This document shows, in pieces, positions 15,555-22,543 of a stretch of 31,024 nt of DNA. Position 1 is the stretch's first letter; each line of letters starts with the position of its first letter. Where the stretch lies: the NCBI GenBank assembly GCA_014378965.1, contig JACMMR010000061.1:1-31024 (forward strand), read 5' to 3'. Source of the DNA: Candidatus Parcubacteria bacterium. GTDB lineage: Bacteria; Patescibacteriota; Minisyncoccia; Phycocordibacterales; CAIZLB01. The notes beneath the pieces are model-generated. The model did not search any database. It saw only the letters and a program-made list of their open reading frames with translations, and was not told the origin of the DNA. The position numbers were made by a program, and so were the translations under genes.

Positions 15555-15583
15555 ATAGTAATCTACTTAAGAGATTATGTCAA
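15555..15583 (-). promoter_or_regulatory. Promoter upstream of the VPDSG-CTERM gene
   Basis: Minus strand TTGACA (15578-15583), 17-nt spacer, TACTAT (15555-15560). It leaves a leader of about 50 nt that includes a 7-bp hairpin (15527-15533 with 15542-15548), unlike the short-leader genes around it. Confidence 0.55.
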
Positions 15584-15586
15584 ATA

Positions 15587-15946
15587 CTATTTCTCAGCTG
15601 GAGTGAAATTCATACTAATAGAATTTACACAATATCGAATATTTTTTCCTGTCATATTCTCACCTCTAAACACATGCCCTAGATGACCACCGCAATTTGT
15701 ACACACTATCTCCACCCTTCTACCATCAGCATCTGGAATCTCTTTTACTGCCCCATCGATTGCATTATCAAAACTTGGCCAACCGCAATCAGATTCAAAT
15801 TTATCTTCTGATTTATATAAAGCTGCATCACATCTTTTGCAAGTGTAAATTCCAACATCTTTAAAGTTTACAAATTTTCCTTTAAAAGGTGCTTCTGTTT
15901 TTTTGTAGACAATTACGTCTTCTTCTTCAAATGTTAATTTATTCAT
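15587..15946 (-). CDS. msrB: Peptide-methionine (R)-S-oxide reductase MsrB
   Basis: Reduces the R-epimer of methionine sulfoxide. 119 residues, a compact single-domain form. It has both zinc CxxC pairs (CKRC near residue 36 and CTNC near 82), the SDCGWPSFD segment, GGHLGHVF, and the catalytic Cys in IRYCVNSISMNF. It has its own promoter. Together with msrA it covers both sulfoxide epimers. Confidence 0.95.
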   Translation of the reverse strand: MNKLTFEEEDVIVYKKTEAPFKGKFVNFKDVGIYTCKRCDAALYKSEDKFESDCGWPSFDNAIDGAVKEIPDADGRRVEIVCTNCGGHLGHVFRGENMTGKNIRYCVNSISMNFTPAEK

Positions 15947-15952
15947 AATAAG

Positions 15953-15961
15953 ATTATATCA
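15953..15961 (-). promoter_or_regulatory. Extended -10 promoter of msrB
   Basis: Minus strand TG-A-TATAAT, 6 nt, ATG at 15946. Confidence 0.7.
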
Positions 15962-16035
15962 CAACTTATTCATTTTTTATTATGAATATTTTTAGCATAT
16001 TTTTTTAAATTTTTAATACTTAAACTACTATTATA

Positions 16036-16599
16036 TTAGTAAAATAAATTTACATATTCAATTATATACTTTATATTTGGGCTAGGGCTGTTTATCCAAA
16101 TCAATGGTTTTTTATCTTTATTTATTTTGCTATTTACTATCATAAATAATATCCATTCTATTACTTGTTGCTTATCGATAGGGGTATCTTTATCAGTTAG
16201 ATCTGGAAGTTCAGGTTTTTTTGTTTTTTTATTTTTTTCCTTATCTATTGACAGTACTCTTGACAATATAGTCGGTAATAATTTTATATTTTTATTTGTA
16301 TATAAAATAATACAATTCTGTTTAGAAATATCTTCTAATATTTTTAATAAAGAATTCTGCGCTTGAATAGACATATCATCAAAAATCAATATACCTAATT
16401 TTCCAAAATCCAAATTTAATTCTAAAGAACTTTTTTGAAAATCATTTTGAAAATCTCGTACATCATCAATAGTTATTGTTTTATTTTTCAAAATTACTAT
16501 ATCTGAATTAAGCGGAAAAAAATTTAAAATTTCATGTATCTTTTCGTTAAACGATATATCAGATTGTATTAAAAGTGCTTCCCCTTTTTGTATATTCAT
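16036..16599 (-). CDS. Short DNA polymerase III delta'-like (HolB-like) protein
   Basis: 187 residues. The core matches the clamp-loader delta'/AAA+ region after the Walker B position: TIDDVRDFQNDF, KLGILIFDDMSIQAQNSLLK, then ILEDISKQNCIILYTN and LLPTILSRV, which parallel the AQNALLKxLEEP and LPTIxSR signatures. The P-loop and zinc part at the N-terminus of normal delta' (about 330 residues) are largely missing, and the C-terminal collar is short. It follows mreB with one base between stop and start (TAA-T-ATG), so translation is probably coupled. A reduced delta' subunit is the best guess; a non-loader AAA-like protein is possible. Composition is very AT-rich. Confidence 0.7.
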   Translation of the reverse strand: MNIQKGEALLIQSDISFNEKIHEILNFFPLNSDIVILKNKTITIDDVRDFQNDFQKSSLELNLDFGKLGILIFDDMSIQAQNSLLKILEDISKQNCIILYTNKNIKLLPTILSRVLSIDKEKNKKTKKPELPDLTDKDTPIDKQQVIEWILFMIVNSKINKDKKPLIWINSPSPNIKYIIEYVNLFY

Positions 16600-16600
16600 A

Positions 16601-17614
16601 TTATCTCTTTGTTACAATAGCTTTTTTATAGGCATTCAAGTGGTCCAGTGCTATACCTGTCCCTTTTGCTACACAGAACAATGCTTCGTCGGCAACTCTG
16701 GCCTTAACTCCTGTTCTTCGAAATACGAGTTCATCTAGATTTCTTAATAGCGATGATCCTCCTGTCATAGTAATCCCTTGATCTATGATGTCAGATGCCA
16801 ACTCCGGTGGGGTTTCTTGTAAAACATCTTTAATTGCTTTGATCATATCTCGAAGCTCTTTAGATATAGCTTTTACAATTTCATTTGTTTTAAGTTCGAT
16901 CGGTCTAGGAAGTCCTGTTATATAGTCTCGACCTTTTATTGTAACTGATAATTCCTCTTCTACAGTTACAGCAGATCCAATTTTTATTTTTATTTCTTCT
17001 GCGGTCTTTTCTCCAATAGCAAGGTTATAATTTTTCTTTACATAATCAATAATAGCAGTATCAATTCGAGTTCCAGCACATTTAACAGAAGAACATACAA
17101 CAATTCCACCAAGAGAAATAACGGCAACATCTGTTGTTCCACCTCCAATGTCTACAATCATGTTTCCACACGGATCTTGAATAGAAATTCCAGCTCCAAT
17201 AGCTGCCAAGATGGGTTCTTTTACTACATAAGCATTTTTTGCACCAGCACGTATAGCAGCTTCAATAACAGCACGTCTTTCAGTTGAAGTAACTCCGGCT
17301 GGAACTGAAATCATAACCTCAGGTGCTATCATATTCCATTTTCCAAGTGCCTTATGTATAAAATATCGAAGCATCGCTTCTGTCACCCGATAGTCAGCAA
17401 TCACTCCATCTCGCATTGGTCGATATGCGATAATAGAATCAGGAGTCTTCCCAATCATATCTTTAGCGTCTAATCCAACAGCTAGGATTTGATTATCTCC
17501 TTCTGACACTGCTACAACAGACGGTTCATTCAAAATGATACCCTTACCTGGTAAGAATACGAGTGTATTTGCGGTTCCAAGATCTATACCAAGTTTTTTT
17601 GAAAATAAAGACAT
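16601..17614 (-). CDS. mreB: Rod shape-determining protein MreB
   Basis: Bacterial actin that organises lateral wall synthesis beneath the membrane. 337 residues from MSLFSKKLGIDLGTANT. Phosphate and nucleotide motifs are intact: IDLGTANT at the N-terminus, NMIVDIGGGTTDVAVISLGG in the middle, and GITMTGGSSLLRNLDEL near the end. Upstream there is only an in-frame TTG seven codons earlier; the ATG at 17614 fits family starts. Presence of MreB suggests a rod-like or elongated cell. It is divergent from mscL and precedes the delta'-like gene in one operon. Confidence 0.96.
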   Translation of the reverse strand: MSLFSKKLGIDLGTANTLVFLPGKGIILNEPSVVAVSEGDNQILAVGLDAKDMIGKTPDSIIAYRPMRDGVIADYRVTEAMLRYFIHKALGKWNMIAPEVMISVPAGVTSTERRAVIEAAIRAGAKNAYVVKEPILAAIGAGISIQDPCGNMIVDIGGGTTDVAVISLGGIVVCSSVKCAGTRIDTAIIDYVKKNYNLAIGEKTAEEIKIKIGSAVTVEEELSVTIKGRDYITGLPRPIELKTNEIVKAISKELRDMIKAIKDVLQETPPELASDIIDQGITMTGGSSLLRNLDELVFRRTGVKARVADEALFCVAKGTGIALDHLNAYKKAIVTKR

Positions 17615-17628
17615 TTTTGAAGATATGT

Positions 17629-17660
17629 TATACAATTACTATTATTATTCTAATATATCA
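17629..17660. promoter_or_regulatory. Divergent mreB/mscL promoter region
   Basis: On the minus strand TG-A-TATATT at 17652-17660 would give mreB a leader of about 30 nt. On the plus strand TG-T-TATACA at 17626-17634 could serve mscL with a similar leader. Both are weak and overlap each other's transcribed region. Confidence 0.35.
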
Positions 17661-17675
17661 CATAATAACAAAAAG

Positions 17676-17999
17676 ATGAAAAATTTTATAGATGAATTTA
17701 AAGCCTTTGCAATCAAAGGAAATGTGATGGATTTAGCCATAGCAGTAGTTATTGGAGCAGCATTTGGAAAAATAGTAACTTCTCTCGTTGATGACATTAT
17801 CATGCCAAGCATTGGTTTGATTGGAAGCGCGGATTTTTCAAGATGGGCACCTGCAGGTGTTAAACTCGGAATGTTTATTAATAATATTATTAATTTCTTA
17901 ATAGTAGCTATCTCTGTTTTCATTGCGGTAAAATTCTTTAATAGAATAACTCACAAAAAAGTGAAAAAAAATATTGAAGAAGAGCTGGATTTACAATAG
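17676..17999 (+). CDS. mscL: Large-conductance mechanosensitive channel MscL
   Basis: Pentameric safety valve opened by membrane tension during hypo-osmotic shock. 107 residues from MKNFIDEFKAFAIKGNVMDL, with the conserved amphipathic N-helix, the TM1 pore segment AIAVVIGAAFGKIVTSLVDD, IIMPSIGLI, a short periplasmic loop, TM2 (NFLIVAISVFIAVKFF) and a charged C-terminal helix. It is somewhat shorter than E. coli MscL (136), mainly in the loop and tail. The frame extends upstream into mreB, but the ATG at 17676 matches the family start. It ends four bases from the convergent coiled-coil gene. Confidence 0.95.
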   Translation: MKNFIDEFKAFAIKGNVMDLAIAVVIGAAFGKIVTSLVDDIIMPSIGLIGSADFSRWAPAGVKLGMFINNIINFLIVAISVFIAVKFFNRITHKKVKKNIEEELDLQ

Positions 18000-18003
18000 T
18001 ATT

Positions 18004-18423
18004 TTACGCAAACTTTGGTGAAAGTTGATGTTTGTAGGTCATATTGTCTTCTATACTTGACAATCGATCGTCGACTACGGTTAAGCGATCATCAATAATC
18101 GTAAATCTTTTATCGACAACAGAAAACCTTTGATTCATCTCTTTTCGAAGAATAATATTATCATTCTTCAATTCTTCCCTTAATTCACTATTTGTATCAT
18201 CGATGGTTTTAAAAACCATATCAAAACCTTCCAATGTTGATTTTCTTAAATCTTCCACAGATGATTCTAGTCTTAAAATAGAATTAGATAAATCATTAGT
18301 AGACTCTTTCATTTCAGACTTAAAATCATCAACCGTTTTTTTAACTTCTAGTTTAAAACCAGAGATATGATCAAACAAATCTTCGTTGGTGATTATTTTT
18401 TTTTGATGATTTTCTTGTGTCAT
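18004..18423 (-). CDS. Coiled-coil protein of unknown function
   Basis: 139 residues, highly charged and helical throughout, with no membrane segment or catalytic motif. The C-terminal part contains four 7-residue repeats of the form R-hydrophobic-x-hydrophobic-hydrophobic-D/E-D/K (RFSVVDK, RFTIIDD, RLTVVDD, RLSSIED), so a parallel coiled coil is expected. Similar short heptad proteins are common in many bacteria and phages. Tail YKHQLSPKFA. It lies between convergent mscL and murJ on the same strand. Confidence 0.75.
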   Translation of the reverse strand: MTQENHQKKIITNEDLFDHISGFKLEVKKTVDDFKSEMKESTNDLSNSILRLESSVEDLRKSTLEGFDMVFKTIDDTNSELREELKNDNIILRKEMNQRFSVVDKRFTIIDDRLTVVDDRLSSIEDNMTYKHQLSPKFA

Positions 18424-18431
18424 TACACATG

Positions 18432-18460
18432 ATTATATTCCCAAGATTATACTCATGCAA
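18432..18460 (-). promoter_or_regulatory. Promoter of the coiled-coil gene
   Basis: Minus strand TTGCAT, 17-nt spacer, TATAAT (18432-18437), then 8 nt to the ATG at 18423. Confidence 0.6.
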
Positions 18461-18511
18461 CTTTCTTTAAAACTGGAGTATATCTTTTTTCTCTGTCAAT
18501 AAAAAATACAT

Positions 18512-19864
18512 TTATACCTTTATAATTTCGTCATTTTCTATCACTTTATGATGCCGGAATATTTTCTGAATACTCAACCAGAATACTAAACATGATACCC
18601 ATGAACCAATAGTAAATGCAGTTGCGATACCTACCGCTGTTTTGTCAGAGTAATACGCAAGAACAATCATAAATAGAGTCAAGAATATATTAAGCTGTGC
18701 TGGTTTATAATTATTATTCCGAGCATAGTACACTCGTGTTATCAAAAGCTCGATACATTGAGGAATAAGAGAAAGTGAGAAAATCCCAAAAGCTAGTGCG
18801 ACAACTTTATAGGACGTAATATTTCCAAGCAAAATGAGTACAATATAATCTTTAAAAAACCAAATTAATACCGTAGCTAGCCCACAATACATCAAAATCT
18901 TCTTAGCTGTGTATTTGAATACATTCCAAAATTCTACTTCATTTCCTTCAACATATCTTTTAGAAAATATAGGAAATGCTGCCACCACAAAACTTACTCC
19001 AATGAGTGCCATTGGGACTGATTGTAAGTTGTTTGCGAAGTTTAAAATTGATGTATTTCCTGCTTTTGATAAAGATGCAAAACTATTAAAAAATAAAAAT
19101 TCTATCTGGACCAATGAAAGGATAAATGCTCTCGGTAATGAACTTATTACAATATCTTTAATAATATACATATCCTGTTTATTAAATTTTACAAATTTAG
19201 GCAAAAATTTATTATTTCTAACAAATGGAACTTGAATAAGTCCATGTAAAATACTTCCAAAAATAATTCCGTAGATCACTCCTTTTATTCCATATATAGG
19301 GTATAAAAAAACAAGTCCTAAAATAGTTGAAATATTATAAATCAGTGGAGATAATGAATAGAGTAAAAATCGTTCTCGCATCTGAGTGTATGAACCCAAC
19401 AAATTTGAAAGTCCTAAGAAAAATGGTTGGAGTAATAAAAGTCTTGAATACAAAATGATATTATCAATCACATTAAGATTTGTTACACCTGGTGCAACAA
19501 TATTTTTTACAAGATAGGGCATAAAAACAATCAAGAGTAAAATAATTAATGTAGAAAAAATAAAGAAAACTGAAAACAGTAGATTGTAGACTTTCTTCAT
19601 ACTGATTGGATCATTATCCTTATCGTATTTTACCAAGAGTGGAATCAAAACGGTTACCGACACCAAACTCGTAAAGATGGCAAATAAAATATCTGGTATT
19701 CGAAAAGCATAATAATAACTATCAAGCGTCAACCCTGCTCCGATTTGGTTAGCGAATAAACGGTCCCGAATCAAAGATAGAAGCTGACTTAAAAAAGTAA
19801 AGATGGCAATCATAATAGCGGTCTTTTGGATAGACTTTGATTTCAATAATTCCATGAGTTTCAT
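18512..19864 (-). CDS. murJ: Lipid II flippase MurJ (MviN)
   Basis: Moves the peptidoglycan precursor lipid II across the cytoplasmic membrane (MOP superfamily). 450 residues with about 12-14 hydrophobic segments. N-terminal hallmarks are SQLLSLIRDRLFANQIGAG and LDSYYYAFRIPDIL, which carry conserved charged residues of the MurJ cavity; further on are NLLGSYTQMRERF and ARNNNYKPAQLN. It is slightly shorter than E. coli MurJ (511), so the last segments may be reduced. With mreB, ftsA and ftsZ nearby it supports an organism with its own peptidoglycan cycle. The start is set by a promoter seven bases upstream; an ATG three codons in is also possible. Confidence 0.92.
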   Translation of the reverse strand: MKLMELLKSKSIQKTAIMIAIFTFLSQLLSLIRDRLFANQIGAGLTLDSYYYAFRIPDILFAIFTSLVSVTVLIPLLVKYDKDNDPISMKKVYNLLFSVFFIFSTLIILLLIVFMPYLVKNIVAPGVTNLNVIDNIILYSRLLLLQPFFLGLSNLLGSYTQMRERFLLYSLSPLIYNISTILGLVFLYPIYGIKGVIYGIIFGSILHGLIQVPFVRNNKFLPKFVKFNKQDMYIIKDIVISSLPRAFILSLVQIEFLFFNSFASLSKAGNTSILNFANNLQSVPMALIGVSFVVAAFPIFSKRYVEGNEVEFWNVFKYTAKKILMYCGLATVLIWFFKDYIVLILLGNITSYKVVALAFGIFSLSLIPQCIELLITRVYYARNNNYKPAQLNIFLTLFMIVLAYYSDKTAVGIATAFTIGSWVSCLVFWLSIQKIFRHHKVIENDEIIKV

Positions 19865-19871
19865 TTAATTA

Positions 19872-19880
19872 ATTGTAACA
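19872..19880 (-). promoter_or_regulatory. Extended -10 promoter of murJ
   Basis: Minus strand TG-T-TACAAT, 7 nt, ATG at 19864. Confidence 0.6.
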
Positions 19881-19951
19881 CAAAAGATTTTTTAAATTAA
19901 TGTCATTCAAGTAGAGGATAAAAAAAATAAAATGATTTCATCAATCGTATA

Positions 19952-19984
19952 TTGACAAAACCCTAAAAATGATATAAATATAAT
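19952..19984 (+). promoter_or_regulatory. Promoter of the RNase P RNA gene
   Basis: Consensus TTGACA at 19952-19957 and TG-A-TATAAA at 19970-19978 (15-nt spacer), with a second candidate TATAAT at 19979-19984. Confidence 0.6.
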
Positions 19985-19985
19985 A

Positions 19986-20342
19986 CATCCTCCAAACAGA
20001 CAATCGCTGTATTTCTTTCGAGAAATCACAGAGGAAAGTCCGAACACGTGCAAGGAGAAATCTTTGCAGAATTGTAGTGGGTAATCCCCATCCATGGCGA
20101 CATGGAGATGCGAACAGTGACGTGTGTTTTTGAAAATTAACACAGACCTACACAAGGTTAATCTTATTAAAAGTGTTGTAAAAAATATTAAGAATGAAAC
20201 GGCTAAATTCTTACAGACGTGCAAGGCCGTGTGCGCAATTTGCGTAAGTGCCGCTCGAGGTGAGGAGTAATTTTCATCCCAGATAAATGGTTGTCATCAA
20301 AATTTATTTTGATACAGAATTCGGCTTATCGTTAGGAGGATA
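19986..20342 (+). ncRNA. rnpB: RNase P RNA, bacterial class A type
   Basis: The RNA subunit that matures tRNA 5' ends. Conserved core segments are plain: AGACAATCGCTG near the 5' end, GAGGAAAGTCCG (P4 5' strand region), the GCAAGG segment at mid-3', AGATAAATGGTTGTCA, and ACAGAATTCGGCTTAT (P4 3' side). The ends pair as helix P1 (ATCCTCC at 19987-19993 with GGAGGAT at 20335-20341), fixing a length of about 355 nt. The L15 loop that normally carries GGU against the tRNA CCA end could not be found clearly; the aligned stretch reads GCGTAAGTGCC. A hairpin terminator follows. Confidence 0.95.
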
Positions 20343-20345
20343 TTT

Positions 20346-20384
20346 AAAAATGCCAACCTGTTTTATACAAGTCGGCATTTTTAT
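20346..20384 (+). terminator. Terminator of rnpB
   Basis: AAATGCC (20348-20354) pairs with GGCATTT (20374-20380), with further imperfect pairing inside, followed by T residues. Confidence 0.85.
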
Positions 20385-20385
20385 A

Positions 20386-20394
20386 TGGTAATAT
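20386..20394 (+). promoter_or_regulatory. Extended -10 promoter after rnpB
   Basis: TG-G-TAATAT, 8 nt, ATG at 20403. This favours 20403 over the in-frame ATG at 20385, which lies inside the promoter. Confidence 0.55.
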
Positions 20395-20402
20395 TATTAC
20401 AT

Positions 20403-20888
20403 ATGCAAAAGTTCATTTTAATAATACTCATTCTAGGTCTAGCATTCTTTTTATATTTACTACAAACAGGAGAAATTAGTAAAAATGCTTTTAATATTAA
20501 AAAATTAGAGGGAGACACAAAATTTGTAATAAAAAAAAATAATTCTGATTTATTTGTAAAATCTTCAGATATTTATGCGATTATTAGAGATAATGAATAT
20601 AAAATATTTTCGTTTTCAGGTGATGATTTTCACAAACTTCTTAAGTTAGAATATCCTTTAGAAAAATATAGAGTTCCTCTCAGTGCTGTTGATGCTATTA
20701 CTGGAACTTGGATTGGCAATAGATATGTATTTTATATTTTGGAAAAATCAAACACAATCACTAAGGAAGTTACGTATGAAATATACAAAGCAGAATACCC
20801 TACTGATGAGATCAATAAGTTAAAGTTTTATTTAATAAAAACGGTGGATAAATCTGAAGTTGATGGAAGTTTTGAAGTGAAATATTAA
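20403..20888 (+). CDS. Small membrane-anchored protein of unknown function
   Basis: 161 residues: one N-terminal hydrophobic segment (MQKFILIILILGLAFFLYLL) and a polar extracytoplasmic domain of about 135 residues with alternating strands (FVIKKNNSDLFVKS, YVFYILEKSN, VTYEIYKAEYP). No cysteines or catalytic motif; no family recognised. Its stop codon overlaps that of the convergent YqeY-like gene by four bases. Confidence 0.72.
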   Translation: MQKFILIILILGLAFFLYLLQTGEISKNAFNIKKLEGDTKFVIKKNNSDLFVKSSDIYAIIRDNEYKIFSFSGDDFHKLLKLEYPLEKYRVPLSAVDAITGTWIGNRYVFYILEKSNTITKEVTYEIYKAEYPTDEINKLKFYLIKTVDKSEVDGSFEVKY

Positions 20889-21340
20889 AACAAAGAATCA
20901 ACTGCATTTTTAACATCTATACCTTCAGCTTTTCCTTTTAAGTCTTTCATGATTTCCGCCATTAATTTTCCTTTATCTTTTGAATCAGTTATATTAAGTT
21001 CTAGTTTTTTAATTTCAACTATTTTTTTAACATCGTCAGCAGACATCATTTGAGGTAAATATACTTCAAGATATGCAAGTTCAGCTTTTTCATCTGATGC
21101 TAAATCTTCTCTTCCGCCGGCAGTAAATTGTTCGATTGAGTCTTTTCTTTGTTTTACAGATCGTCTTATCAGCACCAATACTTCATCATCTGTTAATTCT
21201 CCTTGAGGCGTTCTCCCTTTGTCTACAAGATCGTTTGTGATCATAGATGAAAGACCTCGAAGAACTGTAAGTTTAACAGTATCTTTGGCCATCATAGCTT
21301 CTTTGATTTGATTTTTGATTTGTTGTTGTAGAGTTTCCAT
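20885..21340 (-). CDS. yqeY: GatB/YqeY domain protein
   Basis: 151 residues, typical of stand-alone YqeY proteins (about 148). Landmarks are the helical start LQQQIKNQIKEAMMAKD, VLRGLSSMI, a VLIRRSVKQRKDSIEQF block, an AYLEVYLPQMMS segment, and GKLMAEIMKDLKGKAEGIDV. The same fold forms the tRNA-binding tail of GatB in the tRNA amidotransferase. YqeY itself is thought to bind tRNA or tRNA-related partners, but its role is not settled. Cytoplasmic. Convergent with the preceding small gene. Confidence 0.9.
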   Translation of the reverse strand: METLQQQIKNQIKEAMMAKDTVKLTVLRGLSSMITNDLVDKGRTPQGELTDDEVLVLIRRSVKQRKDSIEQFTAGGREDLASDEKAELAYLEVYLPQMMSADDVKKIVEIKKLELNITDSKDKGKLMAEIMKDLKGKAEGIDVKNAVDSLF

Positions 21341-21347
21341 AGGGTTG

Positions 21348-21353
21348 ATTATA
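21348..21353 (-). promoter_or_regulatory. -10 promoter of yqeY
   Basis: Minus strand TATAAT, 7 nt, ATG at 21340; no TGn. Confidence 0.55.
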
Positions 21354-21378
21354 TACGAGTTTGAGGTTTTCGGCGAAT

Positions 21379-21407
21379 TTGACTTAGAATTTTTTGAGTT
21401 GTATTGT
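21379..21407 (+). promoter_or_regulatory. Promoter of the zinc-ribbon gene
   Basis: TTGACT at 21379-21384, 17-nt spacer, TATTGT at 21402-21407, then 8 nt to the ATG at 21416. Confidence 0.55.
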
Positions 21408-21415
21408 ATCTATGT

Positions 21416-21946
21416 ATGAGCACAAATACTAAACAAGAGGATGTGGTTTACCGCATCGAACTTCTTCCTGAACCCAAAACCTACACCATATACACGACAC
21501 ACCCGATTTTTTTCTATCACAAATGTCATCGCCGAATAGTAAAAGTAGAGCCTACTCTTCGTTTAAACACATTTAAAGCTAAGTATACTGATCTCCGGAT
21601 AGGCAAGATCTTCTTAAACCGCGAATCCGCCGAATATTATCTCAACATAAAAATTCCTGAACCGTTCTATGTCGGTGAATTAATAACTGAAAGATGCAGG
21701 GATGTCTATGGGTACTATGTGTGCACAGGATGTGGGCACGTCGATTGTGAAAAAATAAGAATGACTTTTGCTGGACCTGGCACAGTAGTTGACGGACCGA
21801 TTAGTGTGTCAGCACTGTTACCATGTCCCCACTGTCGACACTTAACTTTGATAGAAATAACCACGAAAGCATGTCTTCCATTACCTTCAAATATTGATTG
21901 TGATTGGGTCGAGAAAGCACTTTTGCTCGATAAAATCAAAAGGTAG
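21416..21946 (+). CDS. Hypothetical protein with a zinc-ribbon-like Cys pattern
   Basis: 176 residues. The N-terminal half is beta-rich and basic and includes FFYHKCHRRIVKVEP. The C-terminal half has YYVCTGCGHVDCEK and LLPCPHCRHL, two CxxC pairs about 40 residues apart that should form a zinc ribbon. No family recognised. A TTG four codons upstream is in frame, but the ATG agrees with the promoter. The gene is GC-richer than its neighbours, stands alone and carries its own terminator, like the gene at 1-522. A regulatory or nucleic-acid-binding role would fit a zinc ribbon but is a guess. Confidence 0.75.
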   Translation: MSTNTKQEDVVYRIELLPEPKTYTIYTTHPIFFYHKCHRRIVKVEPTLRLNTFKAKYTDLRIGKIFLNRESAEYYLNIKIPEPFYVGELITERCRDVYGYYVCTGCGHVDCEKIRMTFAGPGTVVDGPISVSALLPCPHCRHLTLIEITTKACLPLPSNIDCDWVEKALLLDKIKR

Positions 21947-21968
21947 ATAACAGTATCGAAAATAAATT

Positions 21969-21998
21969 AGCCCACTGTCGTAAGACGGCGGGCTTTTA
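21969..21998 (+). terminator. Terminator of the zinc-ribbon gene
   Basis: An 11-bp stem with one mismatch (21969-21979 with 21984-21994), a GTAA loop, and TTTT. Confidence 0.85.
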
Positions 21999-22038
21999 CT
22001 TTTGCATTATAAAAATTTGAACTGTACCATGCACCACT

Positions 22039-22530
22039 TTACAAATCCTCACTATACCCTCCCCTCAACCTCATATCTAACAACACGTGCTCTTGATCAC
22101 CGTAATAATCAGGTAGGATGGCTCTAATCTTGAATCCTAATTCCTCGTACATTTCTCTAGACTGCCAATGCGTTCCTGTCTCCAATTTTATGACATGACA
22201 TTCTTTTTGCCTGGCTTCATTAATAATATGTTTTATAAGATCTCTCCCTAAGTCTTCAATATTTTCTAACTTTTTAAACACAACTGACTCTATAGTTGCC
22301 ACACCCATATTTGTTTCCAGGACTGCGTACCCTACAATCTTTTTTGTTGCTCTATTACGTACAACAAAAATAAATCTTTTTTTAGAGTATAATCGAGTAA
22401 CTTCACCAAAATGCTCAGTATCAACCATGTCCCATTCTGTAGTTAAAAACTCTTTCAAGATTTTCGGATACTTTTGTAGATCAAATTCTTGTATTGTTAC
22501 ATCCCCATTGTCTTCTTGATCTTTATTCAT
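22039..22530 (-). CDS. GNAT-family N-acetyltransferase
   Basis: 163 residues. Contains the GNAT core: FVVRNRATKKIVGYAVLE (beta strands before motif A), ATIESVVFKK, then LGRDLIKHIINEARQKEC in place of the usual acetyl-CoA loop and helix, and REMYEELGFKI of motif B. The acetyl-CoA loop, normally Q/RxxGxG/A, is degenerate (ENIEDLGRDL), so activity is probable but not certain. Substrate unknown. Follows leuS with its own promoter. Confidence 0.82.
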   Translation of the reverse strand: MNKDQEDNGDVTIQEFDLQKYPKILKEFLTTEWDMVDTEHFGEVTRLYSKKRFIFVVRNRATKKIVGYAVLETNMGVATIESVVFKKLENIEDLGRDLIKHIINEARQKECHVIKLETGTHWQSREMYEELGFKIRAILPDYYGDQEHVLLDMRLRGGYSEDL

Positions 22531-22537
22531 ATTTTTT

Positions 22538-22543
22538 ATTATA
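22538..22543 (-). promoter_or_regulatory. -10 promoter of the GNAT gene embedded in the leuS stop
   Basis: Minus strand TATAAT whose TAA is the leuS stop codon (22539-22541); 7 nt to the ATG at 22530. Confidence 0.55.

Noticed and set aside
14739..15590. Insertion sequence or other mobile element carrying the VPDSG-CTERM gene
   Set aside because: No transposase, terminal inverted repeats or target duplication seen; lateral gain remains possible without them.
18050..18135. Short periodic repeats that could suggest a CRISPR or tandem repeat array
   Set aside because: The 21-base period is the heptad repeat of a coiled-coil protein; there are no identical repeats with unique spacers.
19907..20224. 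105-codon minus-strand frame
   Set aside because: Covers the promoter and 5' half of the RNase P RNA gene; no protein similarity.
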